Shown here: in pieces, positions 12,000-25,400 of the stretch
Layout: the number at the start of each line of letters is the position of its first letter
Position numbering within the stretch: position 1 is the stretch's first letter
Origin: Mytilus galloprovincialis
Taxonomy: Eukaryota > Mollusca > Bivalvia > Mytilida > Mytilidae
Assembly (NCBI RefSeq): GCF_965363235.1
Contig: NC_134845.1
Span: 64,695,261 to 64,759,260 of the forward strand
DNA: 64,000 nt
Reading direction: 5' to 3'
The notes under the pieces: model-generated
Told to the model about the DNA's origin: nothing
The model's database searches: none
What the model saw: the letters and a program-made list of their open reading frames with translations, nothing else
Made by a program: the position numbers and the translations under genes

Positions 12000-13343
12000 C
12001 CTGCCCAATAATTCATACATGAAATATAATGAAATTAATATGGAAATTGTATGCAAAAAAGTTTCTTGATTTGTAATGTCAACACTAGGGACTATATTTG
12101 ACCAAAAATATCAGAGGACCACAACTGTGTCCTCTTATATGGTTAAGAGGGTGTCCATGGAAAAACCAGGCAGTGGATGGCACATGACATATTTTCTCCA
12201 AGTTAAATTTTGTTTTTTTATTAACTGCAACAAATAAAGAGAAAAAAAAAGAAAAAGAAGCACTGAAAATTCATTGAAAAGGGGAGATAACTCTTCATTT
12301 TGTACAAAATTTTGTTGCATTGTTAGTGAACTTTGAAATCAATTTCTGAGCCATCCACTGTTGATTCAAAAATATCTTTGACATATATATCCTTTGTATG
12401 ATATAAACATTGCATTGGAACCAAAAATTCAGTGGGAAAAAAATTATCTTGTGCCACCCATATCATAGGATTTGCCTGATATTTACTTGGACAGCCTCTT
12501 AATTAAAGAATTCCATGTGTCGATTAACTCACGACAGTTAACAGATCTGCTTACTCTTTCAGGTCACTAAGATTTTCATGGTGTTCGTGTTCGTCTTTAA
12601 TTTTTCTGTGTTGTGTTTTGTGTACTTCTGATTGTATATTGGTCTTAATCTTATTTTTAAGCCATGCATGGCTTTATCGGTTTAATTTCGACTTATGAGT
12701 TTGAAGATCCCTCTTTCGTCAATCGGAAGTAGTGTACAGATCTAATAATTCCTTGCACACAGATATGTTTCATTCAACAGCTTCCCCAACAGAAAGATCG
12801 GTGCCAATCAACTGAGAAAATATTGATAATTATGCAAAAAAGAATGTGTAATATGTTTTAAGGATTGATTTGTTAATCTTTTTATGATTGGGTGTACAAT
12901 TTAATTTCACTCATAAAAGTGTGAAATTGTTTTAGAATTTGTATCTTCGTAATGCAAGCTGATTTTGTTTCCAAAGCCAATACTTTAATCTGAAACACTC
13001 AGACACATAAACATGTGTAACAAAAAGTAAAATGCACAATCATATTTATGATATATCAAAGAGCCAACTTCAATAAAGAAATGCATAGCAGATAGTAAAT
13101 CTGTTTACGATGCAGTCTGATAAATGGTCGCATTTTCTTCGTTCTTTCAAATTTTACAAAGTACTTAAAAGTGGTTCAATGGATTCAAATGAGAAATTTT
13201 GTAATTTAAGGGGTATCTCATGCTTGGTGATTTTAAAAACAGCTACTAATAATTGTCTGAAAACGTAGCAAAATTGTATTGGCCTTATAGAAAAGATTTA
13301 GATACAAAAGTTAATAATATATTATAACATTTTGTCGTTTCAA
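12000..13343. other. A/T-rich DNA downstream of the discoidin-like gene
   Basis: 3' flank of the minus-strand gene that ends at 13344. No coding exon was recognised. AATAAA-like signals are too common here to assign a poly(A) site. Confidence 0.4.
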
Positions 13344-13445
13344 TCAGCATTGTCCTGTTATTTCTACTGCATCCATTTCATAATCTTCGTGAGTATTTGT
13401 TGTATCAATCTCAATGTGGACTTCATTTGTAGGAAAGGCAACAGT
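13344..13445 (-). CDS. Discoidin-like gene, last exon
   Basis: 34 codons including TGA. The acceptor is TTGATTTCAG just before 13445 on the minus strand, phase 0. The Asp/Glu-rich tail ends E-I-T-G-Q-C. It matches the usual final strand of the domain (E-x-D-A-V-x-L-x-G). Confidence 0.7.
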   Translation of the reverse strand, partial: TVAFPTNEVHIEIDTTNTHEDYEMDAVEITGQC

Positions 13446-16400
13446 CTGAAATCAAAAATATTTGAAGAATCAATACAGCATTATTCAATTTTCAAAACAT
13501 GTAAACGGTACACTGATTAAAAGATTCTCATATGCGAAATGCATTTTATGTAGGCGGTAATGGTAGAATTTCTGCAATTTCTCTGCCAATTTTGTAAACT
13601 TGGATGTGTTTGATGAGTCTTTCCAAAGCTGAGACATTTTCACATATGTTGTTATTTGTTCACGAAAAAAAAAATCATATTTTAAATCAAAAGGAAATGC
13701 AGTTCTTTGGATAACGGAGGTATAATATACTAAAGAAACATTTAAACTCATTCAGTCGCAGTTAAACTGACAACACCATGGGTAATTAAGAACAAGAACA
13801 ATACAAACAGACAAACAGACAAACATCAGTACAGAAAACATAACATAGAAAACCAAAGACTGAACAACTCAAACCCAACTAATATATTGTGATCTCCGAT
13901 GATCTGGAAGGATTGGCAGATCCTGCTCCACATGTGGCACTCGTACAATATTAAATTACTACTTAATTTTACACATTTATTAATAGATTTTCTGCTCGTA
14001 TCAGCAGAAATGGTTATTCTTTATCTCTTATTTTTCAACATCTAAATTTGGAAATTACAACATGTCCAATATCAGTGCACGGAGATTTTTTGTTTACATT
14101 TTGTATGTGAGTACAATATAAAAAAGAAGATATGGTATGATTGCCAATGAGACAACTATCCACAAAAGACCAAAATGACACAGACATTAACAACTATAGG
14201 TCACCATACGGCCTTCAACAATGAGCAAAGCCCATACCGCATAGTCAGCTATCAAATATGTAACTCATAAACAAACAACAATCACTGAATTACAGGCTCC
14301 TGACTTGGGACAGGCACATACATAAATAATGTGGCGGGGTTAAACATGTTAGCGGGATCCCAACCCTCCCCTAACCTGGGACAGTGGTATAACAATACAA
14401 CATAAGAATGAACTTAAGGCTCGTTAGGCAAATATGGTCGTTGGCCTATATAAAATAGACCAACAATAAATATTGAAGACTACATGTTGAAATTAAGATA
14501 TGTATCATAAATTTGTGTGTCGCTGAATAATTGACAAATACACAATAGTATCATGTTTTGTTATTTTAATAATTTAAACTATGAAGTAATTAATGTAAAT
14601 TTTATTGTCTAATTTCTGGCAAATGATAAAATTTAATACTCAGTCGATACATGCAAATCACGATCAATTAATGAAAGAAAAGAGATAACAATGAACCAAT
14701 TGAAATCATATATACCTGAATGGGTGGAGAGAAAATTCTGCTACTTGTTACAGTGGATAGAGTAGCTCTGTTAACTTCCAATACAGTATGCCAAGTCCCA
14801 TTTGGGGCTTTAAAACTTATTCTCCAAACCGACCCGCCATTATATGTCTCATAGATATTAATACTCTGAATGTATGTTTTCTTCGAATATTCAATCTGTG
14901 AACAAAAGTTATATCGTTAAATCAGTACACATGCAATTTGTATATTAAAATCGGACTAACAACGCAAAAACAACTACGGTTAAGAGGTTCAATTCTCTAA
15001 TAAATAAAGGACATCTGAAGATCAATATTTAAAATTTGTATGCATGCATGCATAACAATCAGTTTGAAAATCGTACCTCTTCATCGTTGTTTTTTCTGTT
15101 CTTTTAAAAAAAATTGAATATGCAACAGTGCAGTCAAATGACTCAGTGTTTTATGCTAATATGCTGTCTATAAGCCCTTGTGCTTTCTTTCTTACATATG
15201 ACGTGGCTGTGTACTTTTACCATGGTTAATGTTTGTTAACATATTTGATTGTCTCTAGAGTGATTAAGAGGACTACACAATGTTTACTGCTGTATCCCTA
15301 TTTTTGAAATATTTACCTATTGTGTTTGTTTGTTCCTGTTTAAAACACATTGTTGTCAATATAATTGAATTTTATGCAACTGTCATAGAAGATAGAGGTT
15401 TAGCTAGCTACAAAACCAGGTTTAATCCACCGTTTTCTAATGTCTCTACCATGCTAGGAATATGACAGTATTTTTGTCATTTTACTTATTTTCCAGGCTA
15501 AATAAAAATCATAATCCATGAACACCATTCAAATTGCTAAGATATGTACATTCTAAATATTGATGTCTTCTTTACATTATCCAGTTAAAGTAGAAGATAG
15601 GATATGGCCAAATAGTTTACCTTTTTTTAATTTGAAAATCCGAAAAGAATTATGAAGCTATAAAAAGGTCCTTTCAAACATCCTATTTTCATGTTACACT
15701 GCAAAACTGCCTGAATAGCATTATTTGAGTTCTTGTTATGTACATATGAAATGAGCGAGCTATAGATTTATTCAAAAATATGTTTTCCAATACTAGTAAC
15801 ACAGTTTATACCGTGTAAAAAATATTCTAAGGTTAAACTCGGACACAGTTGTAATTTCGCCACATGCTATATCTTTAACTTCTTTTTAAGGTGAAATATA
15901 TTAATTTCGACATGTTGACTTTGATTGTATTTTAACAATGACATCTGAAGGTGAAACAAAGCTTAATTTACTAACGACTTTCTTAATTCAGACTAAACGA
16001 TACGATGGTTAAAAAAATAAGTGAAATTCATTTATTGAACAATATAGTCTTTTATCATTTATTCTTTAAAACTTTTTTGTACTTCCTCAATATAAACGTA
16101 CTAAGAAATTGATTAGAAACTCTGGCGAGGATATTGTATTCTCATACAAATGCGATAAATATAAAAAAAAAACAGGCGAAAGTTAACAGAGGGACATTCA
16201 AACTCATAAGTCGATAATTAACTGACAATGCCTTGGCTAAAAATGAAAAGGACAAATAGGCAAACAAAATTACACAAAACTAATGACTGAGCAACGCAAA
16301 CCCCATCAAAATCTGGGGGTGATCTCAGTTGCTCTGGAAGGGTAAACAGATCCTGATCCATATGTGGTACCCGTCGTGTTGCTCATGTTAGTTCAAACCA

Positions 16401-19400
16401 TGTATCTACGAAACAGTACAATACCGTTATATAATGATCAGATGATTCTCCTTTCGGACACCAAGCTCCTTCGATGTCACCATATTGTGGATACACATTA
16501 GGTGGTCCTTTGACTTGAGCTGCTGCCCATCTGAAATTACAAGAAGTCTGTTTTTACAAAAAGTCAGTATATTCAAGCTGTATTAGTAGATGTAAAATAA
16601 AATGTTAAATTCAATTCATCATGGTACAACACGAAAGCTTTGTTTAGATTCGTTAACGTTTCAAGCTACAGACAAATGCTCTATAGAGATTTTAAAAATT
16701 AAATTACATAAATAACGAACGCAAGAGTAAATTTAAACAAGTATGTGTCCCAAGTACACGGATGCCCCATCTGCACTATCATTTTCTATGTTCAGTGGAC
16801 CGTGTAAATGGGATAAAATCTCTAATTTGGCATTATAATTAGCAAAATCATATAATAGAGAACATGTTTACTAAGTTTCAAGTTGATTGGACTTCAACTT
16901 CATCAAAAACTACCTCGACCAAAAACTTTAACCTGAAGCGGGACAGACGGACGGACGGACGAACTGACGGACAAACGAACGAACATACGGACGCACACAC
17001 CAGAAAACAAAATGTCCCAAATGGGGCATACAAAGCCTTTATCGAATACATACAAAAATAAAAACAATTAGATACCACCATAAAGAGAAGCACACATACA
17101 AGCAATGATGGTATGATACTAAACCCCTAACGGGAAGGATTGTGCCTGATGTTCATATGATGAAATCATAATCTTTCAGTCAGTTTAATTGAAGTCTGGA
17201 GCTGGCATGTCAGTTAACTGCTAGTAGTCTGTTGTTATTTATGTATTATTGTCATTTTGTTTATTTTCTTTGGTTACATCTTCTGACATCAGACTCGGAC
17301 TTCTCTTGAACTGAATTTTAATGTGCGTATTGTTATGCGTTTACTTTTCTACATTGGTTAGAGGTAAAGAGGGAGGGTTGAGATCTCACAAACATGTTAA
17401 ACCCCGCCGCATTTTTGCGCCTGTCCCAAGTCAGGAGCCTCTGGCCTTTGTTAGTCTTGTATTTTTTTAATTTTAGTTTCTTGTGTACAATTTGGAAATT
17501 AGTATGGCGTTCATTATCACTGGACTAGTATATATTTGTTTAGGGGCCAGCTGAAGGACGCCTCCGGGTGCAGAAATTTCTCGCTACATTGAAGACCTGT
17601 TGGTGACCCTCTGCTGTTGTTTTTTATTTGGTCGGGTTGTTGTCTCTTTGACACATTCCCCATTTCCATTCTCAATTTTATTAAGTACAAAACAAGTTTT
17701 GCAAACCAATGTATAAATGCTAGCATAACAATAAAAGATATAATGTAATATAGGCAGAGTGAAATAAATGAACAGCGACATTCCCAGAATACTTGTTGAG
17801 ATTATCGCGGGAACATAACGTTCCAACTATTGTACATGTCTATTGTCGACGTCGTATTGTCAGTGACGTGGCCTTGGGCGGAAATACGTACTTGTATATT
17901 AAATGTAATGGCTGAACAGTTGTTGTAATATCGTTGCCTGAACTATCATCTATATTTATGGTGCCTTGACCAATGGATCTCGTAAAATTGAAATCAGTCC
18001 GATCGGGGAACAGAAGCGCTGTTACCAGATTATTCTGAAGATTAGATGAAGCGAAGGAAAATTCGAATTTCGACGAAGAAGAAGTTATTGCAACACTCGG
18101 AAAACTAGTGCAAAAACAAACATTGTTTGAGGACTTAGGTAGCAATAAACAGTTAGAAAAAAATACTAAAATTTGCCCTTATGAGTTTTACCATCCCCTT
18201 TTCATTGCTTTTTTTCAATATCAAGCTTACTGTTTGTGTCATATATGGTCATATGTATTTAAACAGAATCTTCCATATATTTTATATCCAGTATATAAAA
18301 TGGTAAAATATAATTTCTTTTTGGTGTATCCATGGCAACAATCTGCATTTATTCATTATAAAATATTGCAAAAAAAGGGGGGGGGGGGAAAGATGTCACA
18401 TATTTTCCCAAAATTTGGCTAAAAGTAGAATTTCAATCGCTTGAAGTAATACCTTTTCTGAAACTGTGTACATATATCATTCAGCAAATCCAATGAAAAT
18501 CATATGTCTTTCATCTCATTTTTTTTGTAAAATTGCGTCAAAAACTTCGTGTAGAAAAAGAATGTTTGTAAACAGTACATTAATTTCTGGACCGATGGCC
18601 GGTCTAGCTATGAAAATACGGATTGTCAAACAGAAAACAGCCCATAAAACATGTAAAAAATTCGTAAGGGTTCCACGGAACCCAGTGTCTCGCCTACTTT
18701 TGCTGTTAATCGCAGACTCAACAAAAATGATGAAAAACATCAATAAAAATTTCCCTCTCGATACTGTCTTTTGATTGAAAGAAGCTTCCAAGTTTGGTAA
18801 AAAATCCAGAATAGTTTATGAATCTAATAAATGTTTTATAAACTTTAACTGCAGACTGTATGTAATGTTAACTGGAAGAAAAACTAAGTTCATTTATAAG
18901 TAAAATACGGAAAAAGTTAAATTTTTTTTTACAAAATTTACTTCTGAATAATATCTTATGATCAGAAACAAGCTTTTGTCTAAGTTTGGTAGAAATCCAG
19001 GATAGTTTAAGAACATTATAAAAATTTTAAAAACTTAAACCACAGAGTGAATGTTTTGTTTCTGGCAAAAAAAACGAAGTCCATTTATAAGTAAAATACG
19101 GAAAAGTGGAAATTTATTTTTACAAAATTTTCTTCTTGATACTATCTTATGATCATAAACAAGCTTCTGTCCAAGTTTGGTACAAATCAAGGATAGTTTA
19201 TGAAAGTTATTAAAATTTTGAAAACTTTAACCACAGAGTGAATGTAATGTTTCCTCGCAGAAAAACTAAGTCCATTTATAAGTAAAATACGGAAAAAATG
19301 GAATTTTATTTTTACAAAATTTACTTCTGGATACTTTCTTGTGATCATAAACAAGATTCTGTCCAAGTTTGGTAGAAATTCAGTATAGTTTAAGAAAGTT

Positions 19401-22400
19401 ATTAAAATTTCAAAAACTTTAACCACAGAGTGAATATTTGTGGACGCCGCCGACGACGACGACGCCGACGACGACGGAATGTAGGATCGCTTAGTCTCGC
19501 TTTTTCGACTAAAGTCGAAGGCTCGACAAAAATAATCTTGATGCTCTTATAGACCATCTTTGAAGGCTAAATTAGCACTCATCTGTCTAAAAATGAATTT
19601 TATTACACAATAACTTTCCTATTTGAAAAATCCACAGGGGCCAAAATGCGAAAATAACCTCCTAACTGTGTATTGCTACCTTAATAGTAAATATTTTTTT
19701 TCAAATTCTCCCTTTTAACTTATTTTCTGAGTTCTGCTAGCTAATACGAGTAAAATGGCCTTTTATTTTTGAAAATTGGTTGAGTAATGAATATTTTATG
19801 AAGGTTAGCAGTTGACACTGAAACGCGACAAAAACTGATTTTAAAGAAAGGTGCCAAGTCGCAGTGTAAAATCTTGTCTCTACCTCAATTTTTAGCCAAA
19901 TCTTAAAAACTGTACCTCTTTTGTCAGTTTTTTAATGTTGAATATCTTAATAAGATCTCTGATGATGCAACATTGTATAAAATTTAGCAATTTCAAGCAT
20001 AGAAATGTTAATCTTTATGCTTATTGCATACCAAAGACTTGATTAAAAAACTTGGTGATAGGGAATCAATTTCTTACATCTGATTTAACTATACATTTAA
20101 TATATGCCAAAATGTAACATGAAATCTTGATAAAAACAATAATTTGGTATATTCGCAAGAAAAAAACCAACGCGTTCAATACTCAGGCTACTACATGCAG
20201 CCCAATCCATCAGAAGCAAGATTTAAGCCGATAGAGTACAAATATAAGCCTTGTGTCAAAATGTCTAATTTTGGTTGCTAAGGACTGTAAACAATAAAAT
20301 TGACATATATTGTCATTCTTAAACACTTAATTTACTCAGAAGTTGATGTAGAATCTAAATATCAATAGATTTGTGGCATAAAAAGTCTTAAATTATACAA
20401 TTCTGAGCTTGGTAAGTATGCCATAAGGTAGCAATAAACAGTTAGAAAAAAATAATAAATTTGCCCTTATGAATTTTACCATCCCCTTTTCATTGCTTTT
20501 TTTCAATATCAAGCTTACTGTTTGTGTCATATATGGTCATATGTATGTAATCAGAATCTTCCATATATTTTATATCCAGTATATAAAATGGTAAAATATA
20601 ATTTCTTTTTGGTGTATCCATGGCAACAATCTGCATTTATTCATTATAAAATATTGCAAAAAGAGGGGGGGGGGGGAAAGATGTCACATATTTTCCCAAA
20701 ATTTGGCTAAAAGTAGAATTTCAATCGCTTGAAGTAATACCTTTTCTGAAACTGTGTACATATATCATTCAGCAAATCCAATGAAAATCATATGTCTTTC
20801 ATCTCATTTTTTTGTAAAATTGCGTCAAAAACTTCGTGTAGAAAAAGAATGTTTGTAAACAGTACATTAATTTCTGGACCGATGGCCGGTCTAGCTATGA
20901 AAATACGGATTGTCAAACAGAAAACAGCCCATAAAACATGTAAAAAATAATCTTGATTCTCTTATAAACCATCTTTGAAGGCTAAATTAGCACTCATCTG
21001 TCTAAAAATGAATTTTATTACACAATAACTTTCCTATTTGAAAAATCCACAGGGGCCAAAATGCGAAACTAAACTCCTAACTGTGTATTGCTACCTTAAG
21101 GTAGATGGGGTGTCTAAATTATAATCCATAGAATCTTTTAATAATTTGCCAAAATGGAGTTCATATCCTGCTTGTTTAAAAACATTAATAAAAAGAATGG
21201 GTCACCAGACTTATTTTCACGCTACAGGTTGTTCAAAATTGTCAAGATTTTGTATAGATTATGCATGGAAAACCCATTTTTCCGCCATGAAACGCAAACC
21301 ACACCATAGAATTTTGAGATAAAATATGAGAAGATAGCTTCAATATTATGCTTTCAGATAAGAAAAAGAAAAAATGGGGTCACCGGACTCGTTTTCTTGC
21401 TGCATGTAAAAATGGGTAAATTCCTAACACATTCTATTGTAAAAGTAACACTATCTGAATTATCTGCCCTTGCATTTGAGTTGCCTCCCCTTATTTGTCA
21501 AAGTTTGAAAAAAATGAATCAAACAAAAGAATTCTTATTTTTGTAAAATACAATAATAAATATGATCAAACAAGGCATTTTCTATATTATAATGAAAATT
21601 CTTACACATGAATTACCCACTACTATAAAAATTTGCACATTTCATCAAAGATCTAGACCTTGTTTTCTAGTATTTCAAAATCCAAGATGGAGGAAGACAC
21701 CCTATCTACCTTAAACGAACAAATTCTAAAGTTAACAGAACCGGAAAATGTGGAAAATGAGATAATAGATTCAGATGAATATTCAGTGGATATGGAAACA
21801 AAGATTCGCCACATACGTAAGTTCATACAAAATGTCCAAACACCACAGTCCCGTCATATTGATTCACATACAACAACCCACACATTAAATCCAGAAACTA
21901 TACCGTTTGTTCCAACGCACAACATAGCCAACCCACACAACGCACAGTCGTTTGAGAACCCATCTGTACAAGCCAGTCATACGTTCAACACACAGCAAAG
22001 TACATTTTCGTCAGCTAGTAGTCACCGCCTACCAAAACTTTCGCTTCCAATATTCTCAGGCAACATCTTAGAATGGCAAACTTTCTGGGACTCATATGAG
22101 TCGGCCGTACACCTTAACTTGTCACTTACAAATGTACAAAAATTCAATTACTTGAAAGCACAGCTAGAACATGAAGCACTAGATTCTATAACAGGGTTCG
22201 CACTAACAAATGTTAACTACGATGAAGCCGTAAATTTGCTAAAAGAGAGGTTCGGTCAACAAGACAAAATCATAAATGCATACATGCAGGCATTATTAGA
22301 AATCCCTTCGCCTAGAAATCAACTTACAAGCTTACGAAGATTTTACGATAAAATGGAAAGTTACGTCAGGGGATTAGAAGCTTTAGGTCAGACATAAGAA

Positions 22401-25400
22401 ACATACGGTACTCTGCTTGTTCCAATTATTATGAAGAAATTACCCGGGGAAGTCAGACAACATCTCGCGCGAGAACATAGAATACAAACTTGGGTATTAC
22501 GGGACCTCCGTAAAAGCATTTTAGATGAAATTAATATAATAGACGCAGGACAAGAGATAGAGTCGACAAACCATTTGCCCACAACATCGTCTTTTTTTGC
22601 CGGAGCGAAATCGGCAAAGTCCAAATCTTTCAAGAATATTGAGACAAGACCTTGTGTGTTTTGTCATGAAATACACGCACCTACCCAGTGCAGTAAAATA
22701 ACAGACACAGAATCCCGTATGATCATAGTAAAACGAGATAAGTTATGCTTTAACTGCCTTGGTAACCACAGACTCAACGAATGTAAATCTGAGAATACAT
22801 GTAGATATTGTAACAGAAAACACCATACAAGCTTATGTAATGCCCACAAAACAAACGACATAAGACCAGGTAATGAAGAAAGCTATAGAAATGGAGGTAA
22901 TACTTCAACGCATACGAATTTCCGCGCAAATGATAACCAGAGCAGCAACCCGCTAAACCCGCCATCTTTGAATTCGACAAACGTTCACCTTGTAAATGAT
23001 AGTCATACAACGGAACAAGATACTACCATTTTGTATTCAAAATCGAAAGAATCACGATCAAATGTACTGTTGAAAACCGCCGTAGCACAAGTTGGATCGA
23101 ACCAGCACTTTATGGATACGAATATTCTCCTTGACGAAGGAGCGCAAAGATCGTTTTTAACGCAGGAAGTAGCGAATAAACTTCACTTACAGATAGAGGG
23201 AACAGAAATTACAGTTATCGGCATTTGAAGGTAAAGAGAAAACCGCTAGACACTTACAAAAGACAACAGTCTACCTGAAAACCGATGCAGGACACGTAAT
23301 GCCAATCAAAGTACTGATAGTACCTTTCATTGCTATGCCTCTACAGAATCAAATGAGTAACATTGATACGAAATATGAATATTTACGTGGTTTGAAGTTA
23401 GCGCACACGATGACACAGCAAGATTCATTCGAGATATCGTTGCTAGTAGGCGCAGATCACTACTGGGACATTGTAGAAGACCATATAGTACGGGGAAACG
23501 GTCCGACAGCCGTGAAATCTAAGATAGGATATTTGCTTTCAGGACCTACATACGGTAAAGAGATCGTCACGTCGAACAATAACACGCTTAATATTTCACA
23601 CATTGCTGTAGATTACAATCTAGAGAGACATCGAAAATTGGAGTCAATAGGTTATAGTAAGGAGATAGACAAAGACGATGATGCATGTATTAAAGCCTAT
23701 CAGGACAGATCAATTGAGTTATGTGCGCGTGGAAATAAAGATTACGCTATGCTACCAGGGAAACAAGACGTTGATGATTTATCTACAAATTTAACCGTTA
23801 CGAGGAGAAGGACAGAAAACGTCACTACAAGACTCGCCCAAATTCCAGATATGTTGAAGGGAGACATTATACAAAAACAGAAAGGACGGGGATTCAGAAA
23901 GAAGGTGACTAAAATCACAGAAACTTCAAGAAAGGACAATCCTTATCATCCAGTACATAGGAAATCGAGCATCACTCGTATCAGAATTGTTAACAACTGC
24001 AGAAAAAGGAAAAGATGGAAATCCGAATACCATGTCGTTACGTAAATTTTATGGGACAACCGGTAATAATGAACAATTCAGTACAAAACTTCCAGAAAAT
24101 TCCGTGAAGAAATAGTCCGTGAGACCATACCGAATTGGATACATCAGTGATGTCACGTTTAGCGCAAAGTTGAATTTTATTTTATTTCATGAGAGACTTT
24201 AATTGAATTTAATCGCTAAATGTAATTTCCGTTTTATATGATTTGCTCAGTATTACAAAGAAAAACACAACGCGAGAGACAATTTCAAAGTGATATTATT
24301 TTTAATGGACAATTGAGATTTTTATACAATTGTGATAATTTTTACTTTTTCGCGGCCCCAGTATGTTGAGATTATCGCGGGAACATAACGTTCCAACTAT
24401 TGTACATGTCTATTGTCGACGTCGTATTGTCAGTGACGTGGCCTTGGGCGGAAATACGTACTTGTATATTAAATGTAATGGCTGAACAGTTGTTGTAATA
24501 TCGTTGCCTGAACTATCATCTATAATACTGTTGGCCTGCTTTTAGTGTTAGTTAATCGAAGAATATGGAGGATTGTGTGTGTAAAGCTAGACCTACTTAT
24601 TCTGTTACAAGTTTACTCTTTAAAAGCTAGAGTGCTTCACAGTATAAAGTCAGATTTTTTTTCGTGTTTTTGTGACTTATCAACTTTGTACTTGTTTGTC
24701 TTTATAAATATTTTGATATGAGCGTCACTGATGAGTCTTATGTAGACGAAACGCGCGTCTGGCGTACTAAAATATAATCCTGGTACCTTTGAAAACTATT
24801 ATAGAGTTTTGATATTGATCACCAGAAGATGTTTATTACATTTTTTTATTTACTTGTTTCAGTTTCATTATAAGTAGTATTAGTTATAATGAAAAATGCA
24901 ACCTAACATTGAGTATCTCTTTGGTGAGACAAACACACGATATCGTTTGTTCTGACTGTATATTTTTACCCTATTTTCTGCTAATACAAATCATCTTAGT
25001 ACTATAATCTATTCTTATTTCGATTTTGGAATTGTGAGTTTTTCTCCCCATAGCAGCAATATTTAAACTTTGCCAGTATATGGAATATACATTATTTAAG
25101 TCATACGATATTCAAAAGTTGCAGTTGCTACCTATACTTGTAAAACGTCATCGGTGCCATGGCAAAATATTTCTTACAAAGTTCACCGGCAAGTAATCAG
25201 ACCAAATAGCTACATAATTACTACATAATGGTCTTGAATTATAGATTATAGGAGCTGACGTTGTGTATCCGTTTGTTTACTTTACAGTTTTTCCTATACC
25301 TGTCTTTGTACGATTAAATCTTTTTGTGTTGTATGATTCTTGAGTGACTCGGTATTTGTCCATCCAGCTCTCGTTTATTTTTGGCTATGGGCGTTCCTGA

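Larger units (their letters stand above)
18138..19680 (+). mobile_element. Non-autonomous TIR element (GGTAGCAATA family), copy 1, with nested insertion
   Basis: Left end GGTAGCAATAAACAGTTAG, right end CTAACTGTGTATTGCTACC followed by TTAA; terminal repeats ~19-22 bp with one mismatch. It is alignable to copy 2 at 20427-21095 except for an 867-bp block present only here (18661-19527). TTAA target type on the right side; the left flank is decayed (CTTA). No transposase. Confidence 0.8.

Noticed and set aside
17880-18105. Cassette exon of the discoidin-like gene
   Set aside because: Phase fits, but it would interrupt the fold between Q-W-D-D-N and W-A-A-A-Q and overlaps a possible LTR; kept only as an uncertain feature.
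19187-19426. 79-codon frame on the minus strand
   Set aside because: Lies in the 191-bp tandem array; unit length is not a multiple of three and the frame is not kept.
18138-21095. Simple segmental duplication
   Set aside because: Both copies have the same inverted ends and TTAA-like flanks, so two transposon insertions explain it better.
21660-21686. Earlier gag start
   Set aside because: TTG start; the ATG at 21687 begins the typical acidic gag N-terminus.
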